Shown one piece after another: positions 16,788 to 27,204 of a stretch of DNA of 64,000 nt (the stretch's first letter is position 1; each line of letters begins with the position of its first letter). The notes beneath the pieces are model-generated. The model did not search any database and was not told where the DNA came from. It was given only the letters and a program-made list of their open reading frames with translations. Position numbers and translations under genes: made by a program. Source of the DNA: Gemmobacter sp. 24YEA27 (GTDB lineage: Bacteria > Pseudomonadota > Alphaproteobacteria > Rhodobacterales > Rhodobacteraceae); assembly GCF_030052995.1 (NCBI RefSeq), contig NZ_JASJPW010000001.1:2656001-2720000 (forward strand), given 5' to 3'.

Positions 16788-17866
16788 TCAGTTCGACACG
16801 AGCCAGGCGTTATAGCGCTCGCCCAGTTCGGTATCGCGGTCGACCCAGAAATCCTGCGACGAGGCCAGCGCATTGCCAAGGTTTTGCGGCGCGGTCGGCA
16901 GGTTCGGCAGCATCGGCTTGTCGGTGCCATCGATATTGCCGACGAAAGCTGCGGCCGATTTGCGGGGCGGGCCGTAAGAGATATAAGACGCCGCTTTCGC
17001 CGAAACCTCGCTTGAGGTCGCATATTTGATCAGCTCAAGGGCCGCCTCCTCATTGGGGGCGCCTTTCGGGATCGAGAAACCTTCCCATTCATAGACCTGG
17101 CCGTCCCAGACGATGTCGAAGGGCTTGTTCTCGCCATGGGCCGCGTTGAAGATCCGGCCGTTATAGGCCATGGTCATCACCACCTCGCCATCCGCCAGAA
17201 GCTGTGGCGGCTGTGCGCCGGCATCCCAGAACACGGCATCTTTCTTGATCGTGTCGAGCTTTGCGAAGGCGCGATCGACTCCTTCCGGGGTCTCGAGCAC
17301 GGCATAGACCTCGGCCGCCGGAACACCATCCGCCATCAACGCCATTTCAAGCGTGACTTTAGGGTTCTTGCGAACGCCACGTTTGCCGGGGAATTTCTCG
17401 ATATCGAAGAAATCGGCGATCGTCTTCGGCCCGGCGCCTTCGGCGAATTTCGTGGTGTCATAGCCGATGATGGTCGCAAAAATATCAGCTGCAACCATGC
17501 ATTCGGTCACGGTGCCGGGAAGGAAATCGTCCATCGCCTTGGTGCCATCGGCGCCATCGGGCAGATCGGCGCCATCGATCTGGACCAGCTGGCCTTCGTC
17601 GCACAGACGCACGGCATCGGCAATTTCAAGCACAGCGACATCAACGGTCACATTGCCCGCATCGACCTGCGCCTTGACCGGGATCGCCGGATTGTCGGAA
17701 TCGATTGAATTGACCTTGATGCCGGTCTTTTCGGTGAAGGGTTTGAAATAGGCTTCAATCTGGCTGTTGGCATAGGCGCCGCCCCAGCCCATGACCGTGA
17801 CCTCCTGCGCCAGTGCTGGCAGCGCGAACCCGCCAAGTGCGGTGGAGAGGACGAGCAGTTTTTCAT
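16788..17866 (-). pseudogene. potD: Polyamine-type substrate-binding protein, frameshifted in the signal peptide
   Basis: From codon 26 on, the frame is intact to the stop: VMGWGGAYANSQIEAY, the PotD-like core (ADIFATIIGYDTTKF, WDAGAQPPQLL, WEGFSIPKGAPNEEAA) and the C-terminus. The ATG at 17866, with GGGAGA upstream, starts MKN but then leaves the frame. One extra base in the A5 run (T5 at 17859-17863 on the plus strand) restores MKKLLVLSTALGGFALPALA, a perfect signal peptide of the 359-residue product. The gene is therefore one base from intact. It would bind putrescine/spermidine-like substrates, although the ligand cannot be read. Confidence 0.8.
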
Positions 17867-18001
17867 TATCAGTCTCCCGTGTTGAAAATGGTCCCCTTGC
17901 GGAGAAAACAGTGACCCCGGAGCCGCGCGGGTCTTATGCCCGTTTTCGCAGCCTCTGAGGCAAGGCCCCGGTATACCGGGGGCGCTTACACGCGGCGGTT
18001 C

Positions 18002-19104
18002 TCAGACCGCGTCAAGCGCGCGGGCATCCTGCGGATGCCAGCCAACCTTGATCTTTTCGCCCGGGCTCAGCCGGGTCTGATCCAGGGTATTGCGGCATTT
18101 GACCACAAAATCGTCGGTCCCGGCGACGCGCATCCGGGTGCGCAGGATGTCGCCCATATAGATGACCTCCAGCACTTCGGCATCCAGCGTCAACGCGCCT
18201 GGCGGCATCAGCGAGGGTTTGAACTCGATCCGTTCCGGCCGGATCGAGACCAGCGTCTTCTGACCGCTGGCGTTGACATTCACCGGCGTCGCGTCGATCA
18301 GCTCGCCAGTCGAAAGCCGCACCCGTGCCTTGCCGCCGCCGATCTCTTCAATCGTGCCCGGCAGCTTGTTATTCTCACCGATGAACTGCGCGACAAAGCT
18401 GTTTTCGGGGCGTTCATAGAGATCGGCGGGCGGGCAAGCTGCTGGATGCGGCCATCATTGAACACCGCGACCCGGTCAGACATGGTCAGTGCCTCGCCCT
18501 GGTCATGGGTCACATAGACGACCGTGATGCCGAGGGATTCGTGCAGGCGCTTGATTTCAAACTGCATATGCTCGCGCAGCTGTTTGTCGAGCGCGCCGAG
18601 CGGCTCGTCCATCAGCACCAGTTTCGGGTCGAACACCAATGCCCGCGCAAGCGCGATACGTTGCTGCTGCCCGCCTGACAATTGCGCCGGGCGCCGCGCG
18701 ATAAAGGCCCCCATCTGCACCATATCCAGCGCGCGTTTCACCCGCGTCTCGCGCTCATCCTTACCCATGCCGCGCACTTCCAGCGGGAAGGAAAGGTTCT
18801 CCCCCACGGTCATATGCGGGAAAAGCGCGTAATTCTGGAACACCATCCCGATGCCGCGCTTATGCGGCGGCACCTGATTGATCGGGCGGCCATCCAGAAG
18901 GATCTCGCCATGGGTCGCCGTCTCGAACCCCGCCAGCATCATCAGGCAGGTGGTCTTACCCGATCCCGATGGCCCGAGCATGGTCAGAAACTCGCCCTTG
19001 GCGATATGGAGGTTCAGATCCTTAACGACCAGCGAGACACCGTCATAGCTTTTTTGAACATGCTCGAAAGCGACGAAAGCGTCGTTCTTCGGATCAACCG
19101 TCAC
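18002..19104 (-). pseudogene. potA: Polyamine-type ABC transporter ATP-binding protein, one frameshift
   Basis: The N-terminal ATPase domain is complete: Walker A GPSGSGKTT near residue 45, Q-loop FQNYALFP, signature LSGGQQQR near 145, Walker B LVLMDEPLGALD, switch His in VTHDQGEA. After RIQQLA the frame shifts at the C/G runs 18428-18434. One added base gives the usual PPADLYERPENSFVAQF, and the TOBE-type C-terminus (VSIRPERIEF) runs to 18002. The restored length is 367 residues, typical for PotA. It is first in the operon. Without the C-terminal domain an ATPase might still form, so function is uncertain if the shift is real. Confidence 0.82.
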
Positions 19105-19618
19105 TCAGTTCTCCCTGACTTCAGTGCTGGCATTGCCAGCCGAATTCTGCGGCGGATTAACCGCTCTCTTGCCACAGACGTAAGCAAATGCGGCAGCGCA
19201 ATGCAACGGGCAATAAAAGATCCCGGCCGCCAAAGCGATGCGACCGGGGCGCGCAGGAAATCTGCCTGAAAAAGCGCCTGAGAAAAGGAACTCCGCCGCA
19301 ATGAGGGCCGGTCTTCGGGTCAGGGCAGCACAGAGCAGCAGCCAGGCGTCGCGAGAGGTGCTTACAGACGCCGTGATTTTCCGCAGAGGAAAGGTTGATT
19401 CTCGATGCAGCGCCGGCCGATCGGAGAGTTTTCGCCTTAAAGCGAGGCAGAATCCGCCCTAAATGATCAGGAAGCGCGCAGACACCCCGCTATGATCCTG
19501 ACTGAAGGATCAGTGCGACAGAGCGACCTGCGCGGCCCGTATGACTCAGACCCGGCTGAACCAGGCCTTCAAGAACCGAACCGGGATATCCAGGGCCCGG
19601 CTGACGGCTTCTGGCACC
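19105..19618. other. Intergenic region between potA and uvrA
   Basis: Both flanking genes are on the minus strand: uvrA ends at 19619 and potA begins at 19104, so this stretch is the 5' region of the pot operon plus the 3' region of uvrA. I see no coding frame, no clean terminator and no promoter close enough to consensus to name. Confidence 0.4.
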
Positions 19619-22474
19619 TTACTCTGCCGCCACCCGCCGCGGCTTCAGCATCGGGCCGAGATAGCGCCCGGTATGGCTGGCCGCGACCTTAGCCACCGCT
19701 TCGGGCGTGCCACTGGCAACGATCTGTCCCCCGCCATCACCGCCCTCGGGGCCGATATCAATGACCCAGTCGGCGGTCTTGATAACGTCGAGATTATGCT
19801 CGATCACCACCACGGTATTCCCCTGATCAACCAGGGAATGCAGCACTTCAAGAAGCTTCCTCACATCTTCGAAATGGAGGCCCGTGGTCGGCTCGTCGAG
19901 GATATAGAGTGTGCGGCCCGTCGCGCGACGGCTGAGTTCCTTCGACAGCTTTACCCGCTGCGCCTCGCCGCCGGACAGCGTCGTCGCCTGCTGGCCGACC
20001 TTGATATAGCCAAGGCCCACCTCACAAAGCGCATCCATCTTTTCCCGGATCGAGGGCACAGCCTGGAAGAAATCGCGCGCATCTTCGCAGGTCATATCAA
20101 GAACATCGGCGATGCTTTTGGTCTTGAACTTGATTTCCAGCGTCTCGCGATTGTAGCGCTGCCCTTTGCAAGTCTCGCAGGTGACATAGACATCGGGGAG
20201 GAAATGCATCTCGATCTTGATGACGCCGTCGCCCTGACAGGCCTCACATCGCCCGCCTTTGACGTTGAACGAGAACCGCCCCGGCCCATAGCCGCGCGCT
20301 TTCGCCTCGGGCAGGCCCGAAAACCAGTCGCGAATATGGGTGAAGGCCCCGGTATAAGTCGCCGGATTGGACCGCGGCGTTCGCCCAATGGGGCGCTGGT
20401 CGATATCGATGACCTTGTCGAGATGCTCGAACCCTTTGATCGTCTCGCAGGGCGCCGGTGTCTCATGCGCGCCATTCAGCTTAATCGCAGCGGTTTTGTA
20501 GAGCGTCTCGATGGTCAGGGTCGATTTTCCGCCCCCCGAAACCCCCGCGACACAGACAAACTCGCCCAGCGGGAATTCAGCCGTCACATCTTTGAGGTTA
20601 TTGCCCGAAGCCTTTACAACGGTGAGCTTTTTCCCGTTCCCCTTGCGACGCTCCTTGGGCACTGCAATCTCGCGCTGCCCCGAAAGATACTGGCCGGTCA
20701 GGCTGTCGGGATTGGCCGCGATCTCGGCCGGCGTGCCGCGCGCGATGATCTGGCCACCATGGACGCCTGCCCCCGGGCCGATGTCGAAAACATAATCCGC
20801 CTCGCGGATTGCATCCTCGTCATGTTCGACCACCAGCACGGAATTGCCCTGATCGCGCAGCCCTTTCAGGGTCGTCAGCAAGCGGTCATTGTCGCGCTGA
20901 TGCAGCCCGATCGAGGGCTCGTCCAACACGTAAAGCACCCCCGTCAGCCCCGAGCCGATCTGTGAGGCGAGCCGGATCCGCTGGCTCTCGCCGCCGGAAA
21001 GCGTGCCGGCATTCCTTGCCATCGTCAGGTAATTCAGCCCGACATTCACAAGGAATCCAAGACGTTCGCGGATTTCCTTCAGAATGGCTTTCGCGATTTC
21101 ATTCTGCTGCCCGGTCAGCGATTCATGCGCGGTCGAGATCCAGTCAAACGCCTCCTGGATCGATTTCTGCACCACCTGGCCGATATGCAGCCCGGCGATT
21201 TTCACCGCCAGCGCCTCGGGTTTCAGACGGTAGCCGTTGCAGGAAGAACAGGGCCGATTGTTCTGATACCGCTCCATTTCCTCGCGCGACCAGGTGCTGT
21301 CGGTCTCGCGGTAGCGGCGTTCCATATTGGGGATGATGCCTTCGAAAAGACGGCGCACCTTATAGACGCGACCATTCTCATCATAGGTGAAGTCAATCTC
21401 CTCCCCCTTTGATCCGTAAAGGAAAAGCTGGCGGATCTGCTCCGGCAGGTCGCGCCATTTGGTCTTTTTGTCAAAGCCGTAATGCTTCGCCAGACAATCG
21501 ACGGTCTGGGTAAAATAGGCTGATTTCGATTTCGCCCAGGGTGCTATCGCGCCCTGCAGGATCGAAAGGCCCTGATCGGGCACCACGAGACGCTCGTCAA
21601 AAAACAGCTCGACACCGAGACCGTCGCAGGAGGGACAGGCCCCGAAGGGCGCGTTGAAGGAAAACAGCCGCGGCTCAATCTCGGCAATGGTAAAGCCGGA
21701 AACCGGGCAGGCGAATTTCTCGGAATAGGTTTTGCGCTCGGCGCCCTCGTCGGCCATTTCGATGACCGCTATGCCATCGGCGAGGTTCAGCGCGGTGCGG
21801 AAACTGTCGGCAAGCCGCACCTCCAGCCCCTCGCGCACCACGATGCGGTCGACCACCACGTCGATATTATGGCGGAATTTCTTGTCGAGTGTCGGCGGTT
21901 CTTCCAGCTCGTGGAATTCGCCATTCACCTTGACCCGCTGGAAGCCCTGTTTACGAAGTTCCAGGAATTCCTTTTTATATTCGCCCTTACGGTCGCGCAC
22001 GATGGGGGCCAGAAGATAGGCGCGAGTGCCTTCCGGCATTGCCATCACCGCATCGACCATATCCTGCACCTGCATCGCGGTGATCGGCAGCCCGGTCGCC
22101 GGGGAATAGGGCACGCCGACACGCGCGAACAACAGACGGAGGTAGTCGTAAATTTCGGTAACCGTCCCCACCGTCGAACGCGGGTTCTTCGACGTGGTCT
22201 TCTGTTCGATGGAGATCGCCGGGCTCAGACCCGAGATATGGTCAACATCGGGCTTTCCGGCCATGTCGAGAAACTGGCGCGCATAGGCCGAGAGGCTCTC
22301 GACATAGCGGCGCTGCCCTTCGGCATAGATCGTGTCAAAGGCCAGCGATGATTTACCCGAGCCCGACAGCCCGGTGATCACCACGAACTGATCGCGCGGA
22401 ATATCAAGATCGACGTTCTTCAGATTATGTTCGCGCGCGCCGCGCACTTCGATAAACTTATGCTCGGCCATCAT
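19619..22474 (-). CDS. uvrA: UvrABC excinuclease subunit A
   Basis: A 951-residue damage-recognition ATPase of nucleotide excision repair. It has two ABC modules: Walker [10 protein letters not shown] (near 32) and GVSGGGKST (near 645), signatures [12 protein letters not shown] and [12 protein letters not shown], and zinc-binding pairs ACPSCDG, CSSCNG and CEAC/CETC. The start is ATG 22474 or the adjacent 22471; a longer frame to 22549 lacks a ribosome site. A LexA box about 80 bases upstream indicates SOS induction. Length and motifs are normal. Confidence 0.96.
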   Translation of the reverse strand: MMAEHKFIEVRGAREHNLKNVDLDIPRDQFVVITGLSGSGKSSLAFDTIYAEGQRRYVESLSAYARQFLDMAGKPDVDHISGLSPAISIEQKTTSKNPRSTVGTVTEIYDYLRLLFARVGVPYSPATGLPITAMQVQDMVDAVMAMPEGTRAYLLAPIVRDRKGEYKKEFLELRKQGFQRVKVNGEFHELEEPPTLDKKFRHNIDVVVDRIVVREGLEVRLADSFRTALNLADGIAVIEMADEGAERKTYSEKFACPVSGFTIAEIEPRLFSFNAPFGACPSCDGLGVELFFDERLVVPDQGLSILQGAIAPWAKSKSAYFTQTVDCLAKHYGFDKKTKWRDLPEQIRQLFLYGSKGEEIDFTYDENGRVYKVRRLFEGIIPNMERRYRETDSTWSREEMERYQNNRPCSSCNGYRLKPEALAVKIAGLHIGQVVQKSIQEAFDWISTAHESLTGQQNEIAKAILKEIRERLGFLVNVGLNYLTMARNAGTLSGGESQRIRLASQIGSGLTGVLYVLDEPSIGLHQRDNDRLLTTLKGLRDQGNSVLVVEHDEDAIREADYVFDIGPGAGVHGGQIIARGTPAEIAANPDSLTGQYLSGQREIAVPKERRKGNGKKLTVVKASGNNLKDVTAEFPLGEFVCVAGVSGGGKSTLTIETLYKTAAIKLNGAHETPAPCETIKGFEHLDKVIDIDQRPIGRTPRSNPATYTGAFTHIRDWFSGLPEAKARGYGPGRFSFNVKGGRCEACQGDGVIKIEMHFLPDVYVTCETCKGQRYNRETLEIKFKTKSIADVLDMTCEDARDFFQAVPSIREKMDALCEVGLGYIKVGQQATTLSGGEAQRVKLSKELSRRATGRTLYILDEPTTGLHFEDVRKLLEVLHSLVDQGNTVVVIEHNLDVIKTADWVIDIGPEGGDGGGQIVASGTPEAVAKVAASHTGRYLGPMLKPRRVAAE

Positions 22475-22554
22475 CACACCGCCATCTCGACACTCAGGGG
22501 ATAAACGCGAAAGAGAGATAGGGTAAAAACTGCGCCGCGCCAACTGCAATTCGT

Positions 22555-22569
22555 GAACGAAATATGAAC
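22555..22569 (-). promoter_or_regulatory. LexA (SOS) box of uvrA
   Basis: GAAC (22555-22558), seven bases, GAAC (22566-22569); on the minus strand GTTC-N7-GTTC. This is the established alphaproteobacterial LexA operator and sits 81 bases upstream of uvrA. Confidence 0.8.
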
Positions 22570-22704
22570 ATTATTCAACTTAGCGGGGCCTGCGCATTTT
22601 GTCGCCGGCGCCCACGCAGGCGATGCCCCCTCAGACAGCACAGGCCGGCCTGGCTCTGAAACCTGCACAACAAGCGGACCGTGACAGATGTATCGCGGAG
22701 TCTC

Positions 22705-23435
22705 TGCACAGGCCCGGTCCTGTGGGACATTATCGGGCGCAGCCAGGCGATGATGCAGCGGGGCTCGGATAGCCTGGTCATATCACCCGTCTGCCGACCG
22801 CCATCGCGCTAAACATCGCGACGGGTCTCGCGCGATTTGGCCTCGGCCCCGGGACGCTGCCGCTGCTCGGCCGCGACGCCGTGGGTCATGACCTGATCCG
22901 TGCCTGGTTTCGGCACCGGGTTCGCGCTGCGATCAGCGGATGCGATCAGAGGAATTGCCGACCTACCGCTATCTGGCGGTCGAAGGCGCGAACGGGCTGA
23001 TCGCGCCGGACGGCGAACTGATCTAAGCGCTGCTCGCGGGAATCGCCGTTTCACAGCTGTTTCGCGCGGCCGATCTCATGATCGTGCCGGCAAGCCCCGG
23101 CGAGGCCGGCAGACTGCGCCCGTTCCTCGCCCATCCCGGCGCGACGCCATATCTCAATTTCTAAGAGGCCGGACTCCTGGCAGGTGGCGCTTTTGAGAAC
23201 GCGGCGCTATGCGGGCTCTGGTCACCGATGGCGGCCGCCCGGCGGCCGAGGCCTGCCGTTTGAGACCCAGCGATTCCGGCTGCCCGCCGCAGATCCTTGT
23301 GACCCGGGTGATCCCCGCCAGTGACACTTTCATGGCTGCCCATATCGCAAACGAACTGCGCGCGCGGCCCCGCGAGGCGGCTTTGCACGCCGCCCTCCTG
23401 GCCGCCTCCACCTGTGTTTCCGAAGATATCAACTG
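22705..23435 (+). pseudogene. Decayed PfkB-family sugar kinase (pseudouridine kinase-like)
   Basis: Three frames together give a ribokinase-fold protein: VLWDIIGRSQAMMQRGSD, then TAIALNIATGLARFGLG and LLGRDAVGHDLI, then YLAVEGANGLIAPDGEL with a TAA at 23024, AADLMIVPASPGEAGRL, a second TAA at 23162, and ALVTDGGRPAAEA followed by SDTFMAAHIANELR. The ATP/sugar-binding GAGD motif has become PASD. With two stops, frameshifts and a lost catalytic motif, it is dead. It is followed at once by a psuG remnant; kinase plus PsuG normally degrade pseudouridine to uracil and ribose 5-phosphate. Confidence 0.75.
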
Positions 23436-24187
23436 ATGCCTCAAATCCTGCGGACCTTCTCGCGCGAGGTAGCCCTGTCCCGCAAAAAGGGTATGCCCAT
23501 GGTTGCCCTGCAATCGACCATCCTCACCCATGGCATGCGCTGGCCGGAAAATGTCGGAATTGCCGCCAGGGTCGGGGCTGAAATCCGCGCCGCCGGAGCC
23601 GTGCCCGCGACCATGGCGGTGCTACAGGTCCGCATCCATATCGGGCTGTCCGATTCAGAGCTGAACACCCCAGGCCAGTTCATCGATCTGGCGAAGCTTT
23701 CGCGTGCCGATCTTGCGGCCTGCCTGGTCCGGGGCGGCAATGGCGCGACGACGGTGGCGGCGACGATGATCTGCACACGGCCTGCGGGAATCACCGCTTT
23801 CGCGACCGGCGGCATCGGCGGCGTGCATCGTGGCGCCGAGACCTCGTTCGATTTCTCTGCCGATCTCCAGGAGCTCCCCCAGACCCCGGTAAAGGTGGTG
23901 GCGGGGCGCTCATGCGCGCGGTGCGCGGCATTCCCGGTGGCCAGCTGGCTGTCAACCCTATCCCCCAGGGACAGGAGACGCCGCTGACCGAAATCATGCC
24001 CCATGTCGAGGCCACGCTGGTCGAGGTCGCGGCGGGTCACATCAAAGCAAAACAGGTGATGCCCTGCCCTCTCGAGCGGATCTGTGAGCTGACCGGCGAC
24101 CACGGACTGGCCGCGAACATCGCACTGGTGCTGAACAATGCCCGGTTCGCCGCCCGGATCGCGACGGGTTCGGTAAAACATGCCTGA
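23436..24187 (+). pseudogene. psuG: Pseudouridine-5'-phosphate glycosidase remnant
   Basis: The first 160 codons are PsuG-like: VALQSTILTHGMRWPENV (the family has Glu where this has Gln), GLSDSELNTPGQF, TVAATM, ITAFATGGIGGVHRGAE, SADLQELPQTPVKVVAG. The next 70 or so residues of the family, including the Lys that forms the covalent intermediate, are missing. The rest resumes in another frame from about 23912: VRGIPGGQLAVNPIP, EIMPHVEATLVE, LTGDHGLAANIALVLNNARF. Loss of both catalytic residues and a large internal deletion make this a true pseudogene. Confidence 0.82.
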
Positions 24188-24263
24188 TCTCTATGGATTT
24201 TCCCTGATCGCCCATTGCGCGGGGGGCATCCCCCCCCTAGATTAGCGCTATCAGGGAGTTAGT

Positions 24264-24956
24264 ATGTCCGATCCGATCCTGCCCGTTCCGCCCCAAAAGC
24301 GCGGCTTCTTCGCAAGCCTGAGGGCCAGCTTTCTCACCGGCCTCGTCGTCGTCTTGCCGGTCGGGCTGACGCTCTACCTCGTCTGGGCGGTGATCGGCTG
24401 GATCGACGGCTGGATCCTGCCGTTGATCCCGGCCTATTGGCAGCCCGATGCGGTGCTTTTGCGCTATCTCGGGCCGGAATATGAATTCCCGGTGCGCGGT
24501 GTCGGTGTGCTGGTGTTCCTGATTTTCACCATCCTCGTCGGCTGGATCGCCAAGGGGCTGATCGGGCGTTCGATCATCCGCAAGGCCGAGACGATGGTCG
24601 ACCGGATGCCGGTGGTACGATCTGTTTACGGTGCGATCAAACAGGTGGCAGAAACCTTCTTCAACAAGAAGGAAACCAGTTTCGACAAGGCCTGCCTGGT
24701 CGAGTTTCCCCGCCCCGGCTCCTGGGCGCTTGGTTTCATCTCAACGCGCCCGAAAGGCGAGATCGCGGAACGCCTCGCCACGCTCGGCGGCGAGATGTCG
24801 GCGGTGTTTGTCGGGCTGACGCCCTTCACCAGCGGCATGCTGATCTTTGTTCCGACGCGCGAGCTGGTGATCCTTGATGAGACCGGCGTCGATGATGCGG
24901 CCAAGCTGATCGTCTCGGGCGGGCTGGTCTATCCGACCCCGAAAGAGCCGGCCTGA
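24264..24956 (+). CDS. DUF502-family membrane protein
   Basis: A 230-residue protein with two membrane helices, LTGLVVVLPVGLTLYLVWAV (near 28) and VLVFLIFTILVGWIAKGLIG (near 83), and a cytoplasmic domain with family blocks VRSVYGAIKQV, AFLVEFPRPGSWALGF-type, VFVGLTPFTSGMLIFVP and a C-terminal ISGGLVYP-like end. Biochemical function is unknown for the family. It is monocistronic; an inverted repeat GGGGGG/CCCCCC at 24221-24235 lies in its upstream region. Confidence 0.87.
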   Translation: MSDPILPVPPQKRGFFASLRASFLTGLVVVLPVGLTLYLVWAVIGWIDGWILPLIPAYWQPDAVLLRYLGPEYEFPVRGVGVLVFLIFTILVGWIAKGLIGRSIIRKAETMVDRMPVVRSVYGAIKQVAETFFNKKETSFDKACLVEFPRPGSWALGFISTRPKGEIAERLATLGGEMSAVFVGLTPFTSGMLIFVPTRELVILDETGVDDAAKLIVSGGLVYPTPKEPA

Positions 24957-24972
24957 TCACGGTAAAGCAGTC

Positions 24973-25989
24973 TCAGCCGAAAAGAGCCGCCAGGTCCACG
25001 GAAGATTCGCGCCCGATCTTATCCGCACACTTGCTCACAAACCCCTCGGCAGAGGCGCGGCCAGCTTCGAACAACCGTTCAATCAGCGCAGCGGAGGGCT
25101 GCAGTTTTGAACTTGCCGAAAGCTCATTCATCAGCAGATCGTCAAGAACCATATGGAGGCGCAGATCCTTCATCTGGTCCGGCTGGACCCGTCCCTCGGC
25201 AATCAGCCGTCTGACAAAAGCAATCGAGCGCAGTTCTGACAGAAGCGTCGCATTGAAGCTGATCTCATTGATCCGGTTCTGGATCTCGAGCGGCGTCTCG
25301 GGCAGATCCTCGCGCCGCAGCGGGTTGACATGCACGATCAGAATATCGTCGGGCAGCGCCCGGTCATAAAGCGGCCAGAGCGAGGGATTGCCGGCGAAAC
25401 CGCCATCCCAATAGGCCTCGCCACCGATCTCGACCGCCTGGAAAACCGAGGGCAGGCAGGCCGAGGCCATCAGCGCCTCGGGCGTAATCTCGTCGCCCCG
25501 GAAGACGCGGGCCTTGCCGGTACGGACATTGGTGGCGCCGATGAAAAGCGCGGGGCCGGCATTGGCACAGACATGGCTGAAATCGAGATCACGGATGACC
25601 GGCTCTAACGGATTGCGCCAGGCGGCGCCCCAGGAATAGGGGCTGTAGATCTGTGCCGCCATTCCCTGCGGGCTGACGGGCATCAGCGCCTCGGTCACAT
25701 CCTGGACCATGCGCATCATCGGCAGGAAGGGCTGAAACAAGGGCAGCAAAATACGAAAGTCACCGATATCAGCGATATCGTCCCAGAGCCGGCGCAGCCG
25801 CTTGCGCGCCGCCTCGCGGCCGCCCGCAACCAGACCGGCCTTCAGGGCCGCGCCATTCAGCGCCCCCGCAGAGGTGCCGCTGATGGCGGCGAACTCCAAG
25901 TCCCGCTCCTCGAGAAGCCGGTCAAGAACCCCCCAGGTATAGGCGCCATGCGCGCCTCCCCCCTGCAATGCAAGGCTGATGGCCGTCAT
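24973..25989 (-). CDS. Patatin-like phospholipase family protein
   Basis: A 338-residue hydrolase with a Ser-Asp dyad. The oxyanion motif is GGGAHG (10-15), the nucleophile elbow G-T-S-A-G has Ser40, and the dyad Asp is in YWDGGFAGNP near residue 192. No signal peptide, so cytoplasmic. It is co-directional with and about 125 bases downstream of bdhA, a pairing seen in PHB-cycling alphaproteobacteria, which suggests a role with polyhydroxybutyrate granules or membrane lipids. That role is inference. Confidence 0.88.
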   Translation of the reverse strand: MTAISLALQGGGAHGAYTWGVLDRLLEERDLEFAAISGTSAGALNGAALKAGLVAGGREAARKRLRRLWDDIADIGDFRILLPLFQPFLPMMRMVQDVTEALMPVSPQGMAAQIYSPYSWGAAWRNPLEPVIRDLDFSHVCANAGPALFIGATNVRTGKARVFRGDEITPEALMASACLPSVFQAVEIGGEAYWDGGFAGNPSLWPLYDRALPDDILIVHVNPLRREDLPETPLEIQNRINEISFNATLLSELRSIAFVRRLIAEGRVQPDQMKDLRLHMVLDDLLMNELSASSKLQPSAALIERLFEAGRASAEGFVSKCADKIGRESSVDLAALFG

Positions 25990-26115
25990 AGATCTACCTC
26001 TTTTGCTGCCCTGACGTCCCGCCGCCGCGTCAGCGCCGTTTCCTGCACAGGAAACGGTCCGGATCCTGTGCAGGATCCGGGGCGCGCGCGCCCCGCGTCG
26101 TGCTGTCGTAACCTC

Positions 26116-26889
26116 CTAAAGCGCGGTCCAGCCTCCGTCGACAGAGATCGTCGTCCCGGTCACCTGGGACGCATAATCCGAGCACAACCAGACCACGGTG
26201 CCGCCGATCTGTTCGGTGGTGACGAACTGACGCGAGGGCTGGCGGTCGAGCATTACCTCACGGATCACGGTGTCGCGATCCATATTGTGAACCTTCATCT
26301 GATCGGGGATCTGCGCCTCGACCAGCGGTGTCAGCACATAGCCCGGGCAGACCGCGTTACAGGTGATTCCCTGGCCCGCCGTCTCCAGCCCGACGGTCTT
26401 TGTCATGCCCACCACCCCGTGTTTCGCAGTGACATAGGCCGATTTGAACGGGCTCGCCGTCAGCCCATGCGCCGAAGCGATATTGACCACCCTGCCCCAG
26501 CCCTTTGCCCGCATCCCCGGCAGCGCCACTGCCGTGGTATGGAAGGCCGAGTTCATGTTGATCGCGATGATCCGGTCCCAGGTCTCGACCGGAAACTCAT
26601 CGATCGGGGCCACATGCTGGATGCCCGCATTGTTGATGAGGATGTCGCACCCGCCGGCCTCTTCCACCAGCGCCCGCGCCTGCGCGCCCGAGGAAAGATC
26701 GGCCTGGATATAGCGCGCCTTCACGCCGAATCTTTTGGTGAAACTCTTCGCGAGATCGTGATCCTCCGCGCGATCGGTAAAGCTGTTGAGGATAATTTCG
26801 GCCCCCGCCTTCGCAAGTTCCTCAGCGATTCCGAGACCGATTCCCGAATTCGAACCGGTGATCACCGCGCGTTTTTCCCTCAGATCCAT
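26116..26889 (-). CDS. bdhA: D-3-hydroxybutyrate dehydrogenase
   Basis: A 257-residue short-chain dehydrogenase converting 3-hydroxybutyrate to acetoacetate with NAD. NAD-binding GSNSGIG (12-18), NNAGIQHVAPIDEFP near 88, Ser in NIASAHG and the Tyr-Lys pair YVTAKHG near 153. The C-terminal blocks SRQFVTTEQIGG and ISVDGGWTAL are typical of BdhA. The ATG at 26889 is chosen for the GGAG 9 bases upstream. It connects PHB breakdown to acetyl-CoA. Confidence 0.92.
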   Translation of the reverse strand: MDLREKRAVITGSNSGIGLGIAEELAKAGAEIILNSFTDRAEDHDLAKSFTKRFGVKARYIQADLSSGAQARALVEEAGGCDILINNAGIQHVAPIDEFPVETWDRIIAINMNSAFHTTAVALPGMRAKGWGRVVNIASAHGLTASPFKSAYVTAKHGVVGMTKTVGLETAGQGITCNAVCPGYVLTPLVEAQIPDQMKVHNMDRDTVIREVMLDRQPSRQFVTTEQIGGTVVWLCSDYASQVTGTTISVDGGWTAL

Positions 26890-27013
26890 GACCCGATACT
26901 CCATGCTGCACCTGCAAGGAACTCTAGCGTCTGAACCCGGGAATTCCAGCAAGGATTGGTAAATCTATGGTGTTCTCAGGCTGCCTGCTCTTGCATCACA
27001 TATGGCCTTTGGG

Positions 27014-27091
27014 CCAAAAAAAACGCCGGCGCTAGGCCGGCGTTAAGTCGTTGAGGCAGGTTTCATACAGGCAAGAAACCTATCGAGCAGT
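27014..27091 (-). ncRNA. Candidate small RNA with its own promoter and terminator
   Basis: The predicted 75-80-nt minus-strand transcript begins near 27091. It holds one hairpin, AGGTTTC / GAAACCT (27058-27064 with 27075-27081, 10-nt loop), then a terminator stem AACGCCGGC / GCCGGCGTT (27022-27030 with 27036-27044) followed by eight T. A seven-codon ATG frame lies inside and is probably fortuitous. No flanking protein gene on this strand ends here, so the terminator needs another purpose. The surrounding 26890-27204 holds no other gene. Confidence 0.5.
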
Positions 27092-27097
27092 GAGTCT

Positions 27098-27126
27098 TAT
27101 ATAGTCCTCTCTGCGCCGATGGCCAA
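27098..27126 (-). promoter_or_regulatory. Candidate sigma-70 promoter of the small RNA
   Basis: On the minus strand TTGGCC (27126-27121), a 17-base spacer and TATATA (27103-27098). TATATA is palindromic, so it might also serve the plus-strand gene at 27205, but no matching -35 was seen there. Confidence 0.45.
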
Positions 27127-27204
27127 GCTAAAAGTTTGAAAACCCTGGCCCCTCGGCTTAGGGTCACGCCAATACACCATGACGGCCCAGGGATTGTTTC
27201 CACT

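Noticed and set aside
24221..24236. GGGGGG-CAT-CCCCCC hairpin as terminator of psuG
   Set aside because: No T tract follows and psuG is decayed; might be a leader structure of the DUF502 gene but evidence is thin.
26053..26072. Palindromic GGATCCTGTGCAGGATCC-like sequence as a regulator site
   Set aside because: Contains overlapping common restriction-type palindromes and lies between two co-directional genes; no known operator matches.
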